The position numbers and the translations under genes are program-made. Positions 40,954-49,526 of a stretch of 64,000 nt of DNA are shown here, piece after piece. The notes under the pieces were generated by a model that had not been told where the DNA came from, made no database searches, and saw nothing but the letters and a program-made list of their open reading frames with translations. The DNA comes from Pseudomonas sp. MWU16-30317. GTDB lineage: Bacteria > Pseudomonadota > Gammaproteobacteria > Pseudomonadales > Pseudomonadaceae. The DNA is taken from positions 124,001-188,000 of the forward strand of contig NZ_JAIWJA010000009.1 of the NCBI RefSeq assembly GCF_020515695.1. The letters run 5' to 3'. Position 1 is the stretch's first letter; each line of letters opens with the position of its first letter.

Positions 40954-43900
40954 TCAATCGAACATGAACAACGCATCGTTGCTGAACTGCGCCTCGAACC
41001 GATTAGCCGGCATCGGCCTCCCGAACAGATAACCCTGCACCTCATCACAGCCGTGCTCACGCAGGAACTCCAGCTGCTCGTGAGTCTCGACGCCCTCGGC
41101 GATCACTGCCAGGTTCAGGCTGTGGGCCATGGCGATGATCGCCCGAGCGATCTGCGCGTCCTGCTCGCCCGACGGCAGGCCATCGACGAACGAACGGTCG
41201 ATCTTCAGCACGTCGATGGGGAACTGCTTGAGGTAGTTGAGCGACGAATACCCCGTGCCGAAGTCGTCCACCGCAATGCTCAGGCCGAGAAACTTCAAGC
41301 TGTCTAGGATCAACATGGCCTCGTTGACCTCGCGCATCAGGATGCTTTCGGTCAGTTCCAGCTCCAGGCAGGCGGGCGGCAGGCCGGTTTCCTTGAGAAT
41401 AGTGGCGATCCGCGTCCCCAGTTGGCCGTCCGAGAACTGCCGGGCGGAGATATTCACCGAGACCTTTGGCACGCGTACCTTGGCCGCGTGCCAGGCCTTG
41501 AGCTGGCGACAGGCTTCGGTGATGACCCAGTCGCCGACATCCACCACCAGGCCAAGCTCTTCGAGCACCGGGATGAAATCCCCGGGTGGCACCAGCCCGC
41601 GCCGTGGATGGCGCCAGCGCAGCAGCGCCTCGGCACCGGTCAGGCGCTTGCCGTCGCCGCTGAACTGCGGCTGGTAATACAGCACGAATTCTTCTTGCTC
41701 CAGCGCGTGGCGCAGGTCGCTTTCCAGCTCCAGGCGCTCGAGCGCCGTGGCGTTCATGTCGGCCTGGTAGAACTGGAAGTTGTTCTTGCCGCGCTCCTTG
41801 GCGTGATACATCGCCGTGTCGGCATTCTTCATCAACTGGCTCAGCTCGTTGCCGTCCTGCGGGCTGAGGGCGATGCCGATACTGGCGGTCACGAAGAACT
41901 CGCGGCCTTCGAGCACGAACGGCTTCACCAGGCTGCCGAGGATCTGCTCGGCTACATGAATGGCGCGATTGAGGGCGATTTCGCGGCTGGCGCCGGGTTG
42001 CAGCAGCAGGGTGAATTCGTCGCCGCCCATGCGGGCCACGGTATCGTCGTCATCGACGCAGCCCAGCAGGCGCGTGGCCATCTCCTTGAGCATGCGGTCG
42101 CCGGCGGCGTGGCCCAAGGAGTCGTTGATCGGCTTGAAACGGTCGAGGTCGAGGAACATCAACACCACCCACGACTTCTGCCGCTCCGCCGATTGCAGGG
42201 CGGTGTGCAGGCGGTCCTGGAACAGCGTGCGGTTGGGCAGGTGGGTGAGGGCGTCGTAATAGGCCAGGCGATGAATGCGTTGCTCGCTGGCCTTGCGCTC
42301 GCTGATGTCGCTGAAAAAGCACACGTAGCTGGCCAAGTCGCCTTCGTCATCCACCACCGCAGTGATGCCGACCCAGGCGGGGTAATGCTCGCCGCTGCGG
42401 CGCTTGAGCCAGACTTCACCCTCCCAACTGCTGCGCTCGTGCAACTGCTTGATGATGTAGGACAGGTGGGCTTCCTGTTGGTCCACCACGGTGAGCATCT
42501 TGGGCAATTCGTCGAGGACCTGCGACACCTCGTAGCCGCTCACGCGGGTGAAAGCGTCGTTGGCCTGGACGATATAGCCGGCAGGGTCGGTGATGAGGAT
42601 CGCCGAGGTCGAGTGCTCGAACACCGTGGCGGCCATGCGCACGTCTTTTTCGGCGCGACGCTGCTGACTGATATCGCGGCCGACGCCCAGGATGCCCTCG
42701 AATTGATCGTTTTCGTCCCACACCAGTACCAGGCGCAGTTCGATCGGTATCTTGCGCCCGTCGGCGCGCAGGCAGTCGAACAGGAACAGCTGAGTATGCA
42801 GCGTGCGCCGCAGCTCGGCCATCGCCTCGGTCGTCTCGAGCGCGCGATAGAGACGCTCGATCAGCGCTTCGAGGTTCCCCAGCTGCGCCGGGTTGGCGAT
42901 GATCGCCTGCCAGCCCTGATCGAAGATCGATGCCACGTCGTAGCCGAGCACGGTCTGCACCGACGGGCTGACATAGTTGAGTTGCAGGCGGCTATCGGTG
43001 GAGAAGATCACGTCGCTGATGCTTTCGGCCAGCATCCGATAGCGTTTTTCGCTGTCGCGCAGAGACTCGCTGGCCGCCAGTTGCTCGGTGATGTCCTTGG
43101 CCACCCCGATGATCCGCGTCACCCGCCCGTTAGCGTCGCGCGCCAGAGTTTGTTCACGAATGTCGAAGCGCCGCCAGCCGCCGTCCAGATGCTGAAAGCG
43201 GTATTGCACCTGTAAGGGATTGGCATAGCCCGTATCGCGCTGGTGCTGGCGCAGATTGTGATAGTGGGCAGCGTCATCGGGGTGCAGCAGGGTTTCCCAG
43301 AACTGCTCGCCTTTTTCTTCCAGCTCGCCTTTGCGGTAGCCCAGGATCTCGCCCAGGTGGTTGTTGCTGTAGATCTGCGACCGGCTGAGCACGTCGCCCA
43401 CGTACAGGTGGTCCGGCACGGTGCTGACCACGTTGGACCAGAACCGCTCGCGCTCCACCAGCGAGAGCTCGATCTGCTTGCGGCGGGTATTGTCGCTGAG
43501 GCTGAGGATGACCGCGTGGTAGTCGTCGGACTGTTCGGGGAAGCGCACCATGACCCACACGTGTCGATCGGGCCCGTTGGCATCGGTCAGGCGCACTTCG
43601 ATCTCGACTTCGTGCTGGCGATCGAGCAGCGCTTCGACCACCTGATAGCCCACGCCACGTGAGCTGTCCGATCCCTCCAGCAATTGCCGCCATTGGCCCT
43701 GGTTGATATCAGGGCCCAGCAGGCTCACGGCTACCTGGTTGATTTCGGTAATACGCAGCTGTTTCATCAGCAACGGCAGGCGGTCAGGGTGGATGCTCAA
43801 CCAGCGATCGAGTTCTTCGCGGCGCTTGATGGCAATACCGTGCAAAAAATGCTGGACGTCGCTGAGATCGAGCACGCACAGGGCCACGCCGGTGCCTTCG

Positions 43901-44799
43901 AAAATATCCTGATAACGCCGGCGCCCGGCCTGCAGCTCGCGCTGGCGGCGGCGCAGGTTGAGCAGAGCGACGCCCGGCAGCAGCGACAGCAGAATCCCTA
44001 ACAGGCATTTGGCCAGCAACGCCGGTATCAGCGCCCGGCGCGCCTGAGTCTCGTCATACAGGGTGCGCAGCTGCCAGTCGCTGTTGCTCAGCCGCGACAT
44101 CATCAGGCTCTGCTCATGCTCCTGGGGGGTGAGCTGCGTAGCGGTATGCGGGGTATTGTCCTCGCGACGAATGACCTGGCCGCTCAGGTGATTTTCCAGC
44201 AGCCAGTGCTCGGTGCTGGCGCGGCCGGCCTGATGCGTGAGGGTTTCATAGACGCCCGGTTGCAGGCGCAGCAGCCAGCGCGCGCCGTCGTGGCTGGCAG
44301 GCTGATTGAGCAGCAGGTAGATCCAGTCACCGTTGGCACTGTTGCTGTAGAAGTAGCTCTGGCCGGCGGTGCGCGCGGCGATGCGGCGGATCTCGTCCTG
44401 ATCGCCGCTTTGCGCCACGCTGTCGGCGATCACCCGCCCGGCATCGTCGAGCCAGGCCACGCTGTGCAGATCGGGCAGCGCCTGGCGCAGATTGTCGAGC
44501 AGAGTGGCCTTGTCGGTAGAGGTCGCCCAGGACGGGTTGCTGAGCATCTGGTTGAGGCCGATCTGGGCATACAGCGCCATGCCGCCATCAACCTGCGCGG
44601 TGAGGTCGGTGCTGTAGTCCAGCGCGCGCTGGCGCTGTTCGGCCTGGGTGCGCTGGAATTGGTCGATCAGTTGCCAGAACAACAGCGCCAGCAGCAGCAA
44701 GGCGAGCAACGCCAGCGCGCTTTTTATGGAGCCGTGCAGAGATGTGCCAGTTTCCTGGCCTTTGAGGCGCGACGGCGACGGCTGCGGGAACTGGGTCAA
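40954..44799 (-). CDS. morA: MorA-type dual GGDEF/EAL c-di-GMP enzyme with PAS domains
   Basis: A 1281-residue inner-membrane sensor. TM1 is about residues 26-45, a periplasmic sensor follows, and TM2 is about 258-281. Four PAS-like segments lie at roughly 297-446, 447-575, 578-705 and 706-830. The GGDEF domain has intact GGDEF at 925-929 (RMGGDEFTLL), and the EAL domain has an intact EAL motif at about 1057 (GAEALLRW). Both synthesis and hydrolysis of c-di-GMP are thus possible. MorA regulates motility and biofilm in Pseudomonas. It is monocistronic next to glyA, as in P. aeruginosa. Confidence 0.94.
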   Translation of the reverse strand: MTQFPQPSPSRLKGQETGTSLHGSIKSALALLALLLLALLFWQLIDQFQRTQAEQRQRALDYSTDLTAQVDGGMALYAQIGLNQMLSNPSWATSTDKATLLDNLRQALPDLHSVAWLDDAGRVIADSVAQSGDQDEIRRIAARTAGQSYFYSNSANGDWIYLLLNQPASHDGARWLLRLQPGVYETLTHQAGRASTEHWLLENHLSGQVIRREDNTPHTATQLTPQEHEQSLMMSRLSNSDWQLRTLYDETQARRALIPALLAKCLLGILLSLLPGVALLNLRRRQRELQAGRRRYQDIFEGTGVALCVLDLSDVQHFLHGIAIKRREELDRWLSIHPDRLPLLMKQLRITEINQVAVSLLGPDINQGQWRQLLEGSDSSRGVGYQVVEALLDRQHEVEIEVRLTDANGPDRHVWVMVRFPEQSDDYHAVILSLSDNTRRKQIELSLVERERFWSNVVSTVPDHLYVGDVLSRSQIYSNNHLGEILGYRKGELEEKGEQFWETLLHPDDAAHYHNLRQHQRDTGYANPLQVQYRFQHLDGGWRRFDIREQTLARDANGRVTRIIGVAKDITEQLAASESLRDSEKRYRMLAESISDVIFSTDSRLQLNYVSPSVQTVLGYDVASIFDQGWQAIIANPAQLGNLEALIERLYRALETTEAMAELRRTLHTQLFLFDCLRADGRKIPIELRLVLVWDENDQFEGILGVGRDISQQRRAEKDVRMAATVFEHSTSAILITDPAGYIVQANDAFTRVSGYEVSQVLDELPKMLTVVDQQEAHLSYIIKQLHERSSWEGEVWLKRRSGEHYPAWVGITAVVDDEGDLASYVCFFSDISERKASEQRIHRLAYYDALTHLPNRTLFQDRLHTALQSAERQKSWVVLMFLDLDRFKPINDSLGHAAGDRMLKEMATRLLGCVDDDDTVARMGGDEFTLLLQPGASREIALNRAIHVAEQILGSLVKPFVLEGREFFVTASIGIALSPQDGNELSQLMKNADTAMYHAKERGKNNFQFYQADMNATALERLELESDLRHALEQEEFVLYYQPQFSGDGKRLTGAEALLRWRHPRRGLVPPGDFIPVLEELGLVVDVGDWVITEACRQLKAWHAAKVRVPKVSVNISARQFSDGQLGTRIATILKETGLPPACLELELTESILMREVNEAMLILDSLKFLGLSIAVDDFGTGYSSLNYLKQFPIDVLKIDRSFVDGLPSGEQDAQIARAIIAMAHSLNLAVIAEGVETHEQLEFLREHGCDEVQGYLFGRPMPANRFEAQFSNDALFMFD

Positions 44800-45007
44800 G
44801 CTGGGTCATCCTGCGATAGGGCGGACTGGGCAGGTGGGGGTCGCACGGGCAAAACTGGCGCCTGCGTGCCACTCACAGATTTTACTATAGGCCGCACGCG
44901 CTAATGCCGCCTAGCTTGCCTTGAATTGTGGCAAAGGGCCAGACCCGATGACCGTCAGTTCGTGGCGATTGCGCCATTCTTGACGCAAAGCAGCGTTGCG
45001 CAGAGTT

Positions 45008-45730
45008 TTATAGTGGGGTCAGCATGTTCATCACGGTGTCCAGGGCGTTACGCGTATCGTCCAGTTGCACCAGCGAAGCATGCCGAGCCCCCAGCGCGTC
45101 ACGGTTCTTGATGGCGGTGAGGATGGCCTTGTGCCGTGGCAAGGTGAGTTCTTGCACGTTGGGCCGCTGGTTAGTGACATTGATCGACTCACGCAGGGGC
45201 AGCGAGAGCATGTTGCACATATAAGCGAGCAGATCATTGTGAGTGGCGTCGGCGATGGCGCGATGGAAATCCAGGTCGGCCTGCAGACGCACTTCGTGGG
45301 TTTGCGCGCCTTCCATGCGCTGATACGCCTGGGTGATGGTGTCGATATCCGCCTCGGTGGCGGTGTTCGCGGCCATGGCGGCGATTTCCGGTTCGAGCAC
45401 CCGGCGTACCCCGGCCAAGGTGTTGAAGAACTCGCTGTGGGGCGTCGACTGCATCAGCCAGAACAGCACGTCCGGATCCAGCAGATGCCATTCCGCGCGG
45501 GGCCGCACCACGGTGCCGACCCGCGGCTTGGAAGACACCAGGCCCTTGGCGCTGAGCACCCGCGTGGCCTCGCGCAGCACCGGCCGGCTGACCTGGTATT
45601 CCTCGCACAGGCTCGACTCCAGCGGCAGCTTGTGTTCAGGCTTGAAGCGCCCGGAAACAATGTGCATGCCTAGCTCCTGGACGATCTGGGCATGCATGCT
45701 CTTGCGCGGTTTTGGAGCCTGATAATCCAT
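45008..45730 (-). CDS. FadR-type GntR-family regulator of the sugar-acid module
   Basis: A 240-residue regulator: winged helix at residues about 12-75 (LPLESSLCEEYQVSRPVLREATRVLSAKGLV) and an FCD effector domain with the metal-site histidines in DLDFHRAIADATHN and PRHKAILTAI. The ATG at 45730 opens MDYQAPKPRK; its ribosome site is weak. It lies just downstream of the dehydratase gene on the same strand. Two TNGTNNNACNA sites in the dehydratase/permease promoter region are its likely targets. Confidence 0.88.
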   Translation of the reverse strand: MDYQAPKPRKSMHAQIVQELGMHIVSGRFKPEHKLPLESSLCEEYQVSRPVLREATRVLSAKGLVSSKPRVGTVVRPRAEWHLLDPDVLFWLMQSTPHSEFFNTLAGVRRVLEPEIAAMAANTATEADIDTITQAYQRMEGAQTHEVRLQADLDFHRAIADATHNDLLAYMCNMLSLPLRESINVTNQRPNVQELTLPRHKAILTAIKNRDALGARHASLVQLDDTRNALDTVMNMLTPL

Positions 45731-45809
45731 AGCGAGGGGAGTGTCTCTGGCGAAATACCGGGCATCATAGCATCGCCGTCGGAGGGGATTTCGACGAAAA
45801 CGCGGCACC

Positions 45810-45889
45810 CTGTGGGAGCGAGCGCTGCTCGCGAAGGGCGTTTTACTGTGTAAGGGCCGGCCTCTTCGCTCGCAACGTTCGCTCCCACA
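45810..45889. repeat. REP pair between the regulator and dehydratase genes
   Basis: Arms at 45810-45836 and 45863-45889 are inverted with a few mismatches; each includes GGGAGCGA or its complement. Confidence 0.85.
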
Positions 45890-45903
45890 GGGTTTGATGT
45901 GCC

Positions 45904-47643
45904 TCAGTGAGAATGCCGCGGCACCGCCGAGCCGCGGCACCCGACCAGGAAGTCGAAGTCGCAACCCTGATCGGCCTGCAGCACATGATCGACGTACAAG
46001 CGTGCGTAGCCGCTGGAGAAGATGTTGGCGCTGGTGTCCGGTTGCAAATCGCTGAGGCGTGCGGCCAGCTCCGCGTCGCTGATATCCAGATGCAGGCGGC
46101 CACCGGCGCAATCGAGCTCGATGAAATCGCCATTGCGCACGGCTGCCAACGGGCCACCGGCGGCTGCTTCCGGGGCGACGTGCAACACCACGGTGCCATA
46201 GGCGGTGCCGCTCATGCGCGCATCCGAGATGCGCACCATGTCGCTCACGCCTTTGGCCAGCACCTTGGGCGGCAGGCCCATGTTGCCGACTTCGGCCATA
46301 CCGGGGTAACCCTTGGGGCCGGCATTCTTGAGCACCAGCACGCAGGTTTCATCGACATCCAGGTCGGGGTCGGCGATGCGGGCCTTGTAGTCGTCGAAAT
46401 TCTCGAACACCACCGCGCGGCCGCGATGCTGCATCAGTGCCGGGGTCGCCGCCGAGGGCTTGAGCACCGCGCCCCGTGGCGACAGGTTGCCGCGCAGGAT
46501 ACACAGGCCACCGTCGGCGACCAGCGGCTTGTCGAGGGGGCGGATCACTTCGTCGTTGTACTGCGGCGACGCCTGGCAGTTCTTCCACAGGCTCTGACCG
46601 TTGGCGGTCAGCGCCTCGGGGTTGGGCAACAGGCCGGCCTCGCCGAGACGACGGATCACCGCCGGCAGGCCGCCCGCGTAGTAGAACTCCTCCATCAAAA
46701 AGCGCCCCGAGGGCTGCAGATCGACGATGGTCGGTGTGCCGCGGCCGATGCGGGTCCAGTCTTCGAGGTCGAGCTCGACGCCAATGCGCCCGGCAATGGC
46801 CTTGAGGTGGATGACGGCGTTGGTCGAGCCACCGATGGCGGCGTTGATGCGGATAGCGTTCTCGAAGGCCGCCTTGGTGAGGATTTTCGACAGGCGCAGA
46901 TCTTCGCGGACCATGTCGACGATACGCATGCCCGACAGGTGCGCAAGCACATAGCGGCGCGAGTCCACGGCGGGGATGGCCGCGTTGTGCGGCAACGAGG
47001 TGCCCAGCGCTTCGGCCATGCAGGCCATGGTCGAGGCGGTGCCCATGGTGTTGCAGGTGCCGGCCGAGCGCGACATGCCGGCTTCGGCAGAGAGGAACTC
47101 GTCCAGGCTGATCTGCCCGCCTTTATAGGCTTCGTGCATTTGCCAGACCACCGTGCCGGAGCCGATGTCCTTGCCGTGGTGCTTGCCGTTGAGCATCGGC
47201 CCGCCGGTGACCACGATGGCTGGCACGTCGCAGCTGGCAGCGCCCATCAGCAGGGCAGGGGTGGTCTTGTCGCAACCAGTGAGCAGCACCACGCCGTCGA
47301 TCGGGTTGCCGCGGATGGCTTCTTCGACATCCATACTGGCGAGGTTGCGGGTGAGCATGGCGGTCGGGCGCAAGTTCGATTCTCCGCTGGAGAACACCGG
47401 GAACTCCACCGGAAAGCCGCCGGCCTCGAGCACGCCTTTCTTCACGTGTTCGGCGATCTTGCGGAAGTGGGCGTTGCAGGGGGTCAGCTCTGACCAGGTG
47501 TTGCAGATGCCGATGATGGGTTTGCCCTGGAATTCGTGGTCAGGGATCCCTTGGTTTTTCATCCAGCTGCGGTACATGAAGCCGTTCTTGTCGGCGGTAC
47601 CGAACCATTGCGCGGAGCGAAGCGGAGTCTTTTTGTCGGTCAT
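45904..47643 (-). CDS. IlvD/Edd-family sugar-acid dehydratase (L-arabonate type)
   Basis: A 579-residue iron-sulfur dehydratase. The three [2Fe-2S] cysteines are Cys56 (LTPCNAHF), Cys124 (TGCDKTTPA) and Cys197 (AGTCNTMG). SDARMSGTAYG is the conserved C-terminal block with the catalytic-region serine. Length and GFMYRSWMKNQG opening fit L-arabonate and related pentonate/hexonate dehydratases rather than IlvD. ATG at 47643 is preferred over GTG at 47655, giving the family's usual 579 residues. It removes water from an aldonate to a 2-keto-3-deoxy acid. Divergent from the MFS permease. Confidence 0.88.
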   Translation of the reverse strand: MTDKKTPLRSAQWFGTADKNGFMYRSWMKNQGIPDHEFQGKPIIGICNTWSELTPCNAHFRKIAEHVKKGVLEAGGFPVEFPVFSSGESNLRPTAMLTRNLASMDVEEAIRGNPIDGVVLLTGCDKTTPALLMGAASCDVPAIVVTGGPMLNGKHHGKDIGSGTVVWQMHEAYKGGQISLDEFLSAEAGMSRSAGTCNTMGTASTMACMAEALGTSLPHNAAIPAVDSRRYVLAHLSGMRIVDMVREDLRLSKILTKAAFENAIRINAAIGGSTNAVIHLKAIAGRIGVELDLEDWTRIGRGTPTIVDLQPSGRFLMEEFYYAGGLPAVIRRLGEAGLLPNPEALTANGQSLWKNCQASPQYNDEVIRPLDKPLVADGGLCILRGNLSPRGAVLKPSAATPALMQHRGRAVVFENFDDYKARIADPDLDVDETCVLVLKNAGPKGYPGMAEVGNMGLPPKVLAKGVSDMVRISDARMSGTAYGTVVLHVAPEAAAGGPLAAVRNGDFIELDCAGGRLHLDISDAELAARLSDLQPDTSANIFSSGYARLYVDHVLQADQGCDFDFLVGCRGSAVPRHSH

Positions 47644-47660
47644 GGCACGGATCACTCTTA

Positions 47661-47671
47661 TTGTATGACTA
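47661..47671. promoter_or_regulatory. FadR-type operator TTGTATGACTA
   Basis: The 11-mer fits the FadR-subfamily consensus TNGTNNNACNA at every fixed position. It is 18 bases upstream of the dehydratase start, where binding would block transcription. Confidence 0.65.
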
Positions 47672-47735
47672 TATTGGAGAGCTATAGGGTGACTTTACCG
47701 GATAAAAAACCGTTTTGAAATGATTGCGGGCTAAA

Positions 47736-47746
47736 TAGTAATACTA
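47736..47746. promoter_or_regulatory. FadR-type operator TAGTAATACTA
   Basis: A second full match to TNGTNNNACNA, within the palindrome ATAGTAATACTAT. It lies 65 bases from the first site, between the divergent dehydratase and permease genes. Confidence 0.65.
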
Positions 47747-47968
47747 TATTATCTTTGCACTTGACCCGTGTCGTTGCGGTACGGGTGATGGCCTCTTCGC
47801 CGCCGCATGCAAGCTCGCTCCACAGGTTTGACTTAATACCGTGGCTTGGCTTTCGCGCGAATGAGGCCCGTGCTGCCTGACCAGAGTCATGAAGCCTCGC
47901 GCAGATCGGCACTGCGAGCGGTCGGTAAAACGCTTCCATCCATTACAAAAATAATTATGGAGAAGACT

Positions 47969-49294
47969 ATGCATCCGGAAGCTCGGATCATTCGCACGCT
48001 CACGCTCAGGTTGATCCCCTTCCTGGTGCTGCTATACCTCGTCGCCTACGTCGACCGCTCGGCGGTGGGCTTCGCCAAGCTGCACATGAATACCGATCTC
48101 GGTATCAGCGATATCGCCTACGGTTTCGGCGCGGGGCTGTTCTTCATCGGCTATTTCCTTTTCGAAGTCCCCAGCAATCTGTTGCTGGAGCGCTTTGGCG
48201 CGCGCCGCTGGTTCGCGCGGATCCTCATCACCTGGGGCGCGATCACGGTAGGGATGGCCTTCGTCCAAGGCTCGCAGAGCTTCTATGTCATGCGGTTTCT
48301 GCTGGGCGCGGCAGAGGCGGGATTCTTCCCCGGGGTGCTGTACTACATCACCCGCTGGTTCCCAGTGCGCAACCGCGGCAAGGTGCTGGGGTTCTTCATT
48401 CTGTCGCAGCCCCTCGCGCTGCTGGTGACCGGGCCCTTGGCGGGCGGCTTGCTGGGGCTCGATGGGGTGCAAGGGCTGGCCGGTTGGCAGTGGCTGTTCA
48501 TCGCCATCGGTGCACCGGCCATCGTGCTGGCCTGGCCAACCTTGAAGTTTCTACCTGATACGCCGAAGGATGCACGTTGGCTGCCAGAGGCGGATCGCCA
48601 ATGGTTGCTGGCTGAACTGGAGAGCGATCGCAAGCAGTACGGTCAGACCGAGCACAGCAACCCGCTGCGCGCGCTGACCGATCGCCGGGTGCTGATCCTG
48701 GCGCTGTTGTACCTGCCGGGCACGCTCAGCATCTATGGCTTGAGCATGTGGTTGCCGACTCTGGTGCATCAGTTTGGCGGCAGCGACCTGACCACCGGCT
48801 TCGTCTCGGCCATTCCCTATCTGTTCGGCGTGATCGGCTTGTTGCTCGTGCCGCGCAGCTCCGACCGCTTGAACGACCGTTACGGTCACCTCACCGTGCT
48901 GTATATGCTGGGCGCACTAGGGCTGTTTCTGAGTGCCTGGTTCGCCTTGCCGAGCCTGCAACTGGCAGCGCTGTGCCTGGCGGCGTTCAGCCTGTTCTCG
49001 GTGACGGCGATTTTCTGGATTCTGCCAGGGCGTTTTCTGTCCGGTGCCTCAGCCGCTGCGGGTATCGCCTTGATCAATTCGTTTGGCAACCTGGGCGGCT
49101 ATATCGGCCCGTTCGGGATCGGCGCCTTGAAGGAGTACACCGGGAGCTTGTCGTCGGGGCTGTATTTTCTGTCGGCGGTAATGCTCAGCGGCGTGGTGCT
49201 GACCTGGATCGTCTATGCGCGGCTGGAGAAAAAGGCCGTAGCACCTGTAGCGGCGGGGCTCGCCCCCGATCCGGCCCCCCAGACACCTCGATAG
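47969..49294 (+). CDS. MFS permease of the sugar-acid module
   Basis: A 441-residue 12-helix transporter of the ACS family: YLVAYVDRSAVGFAKLHM and LGAAEAGFFPGVLYYITRWFP are its signatures. ATG at 47969 has GGAGA at 47959-47963; an ATG at 47957 overlaps that site and is rejected. It probably imports the aldonate used by the neighbouring dehydratase. The last 20 or so codons (VAAGLAPDPAPQTPR) run through a REP-type sequence, so this tail is likely a late addition and not functional. Confidence 0.9.
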   Translation: MHPEARIIRTLTLRLIPFLVLLYLVAYVDRSAVGFAKLHMNTDLGISDIAYGFGAGLFFIGYFLFEVPSNLLLERFGARRWFARILITWGAITVGMAFVQGSQSFYVMRFLLGAAEAGFFPGVLYYITRWFPVRNRGKVLGFFILSQPLALLVTGPLAGGLLGLDGVQGLAGWQWLFIAIGAPAIVLAWPTLKFLPDTPKDARWLPEADRQWLLAELESDRKQYGQTEHSNPLRALTDRRVLILALLYLPGTLSIYGLSMWLPTLVHQFGGSDLTTGFVSAIPYLFGVIGLLLVPRSSDRLNDRYGHLTVLYMLGALGLFLSAWFALPSLQLAALCLAAFSLFSVTAIFWILPGRFLSGASAAAGIALINSFGNLGGYIGPFGIGALKEYTGSLSSGLYFLSAVMLSGVVLTWIVYARLEKKAVAPVAAGLAPDPAPQTPR

Positions 49295-49344
49295 GACAGT
49301 ATTTCTCGGCGGCGAGCCGCCTCGCAACTTGGTGTTAGACTCAG

Positions 49345-49370
49345 ACGGCGTCCCGCCTGCGGGGCGCCGT
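49345..49370. terminator. GC-rich hairpin downstream of the MFS permease
   Basis: ACGGCG and a GC-rich partner ending CGCCGT enclose a small loop about 50 bases past the permease stop. There is only a weak T run after it, so it may or may not terminate transcription before ettA. Confidence 0.45.
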
Positions 49371-49526
49371 TCGTCGTTTATGCCGAGAGCAGTTTTGGCC
49401 TATAAAGGCGGCTGACTACCCTAGAGTCAGTTAAAAGCGTTTGTTTCCCCTCATCGCGAATAGTCGCCCCTGTGCTTTTGTCTTATGCTTCGCGCCTATT
49501 TTCACCGTTCCAGCGAGGTCCAGATT

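Noticed and set aside
41422..43215. 597-residue open frame antisense to morA
   Set aside because: Shadow frame of the GGDEF/EAL coding strand; the PAS, GGDEF and EAL motifs on the other strand are decisive.
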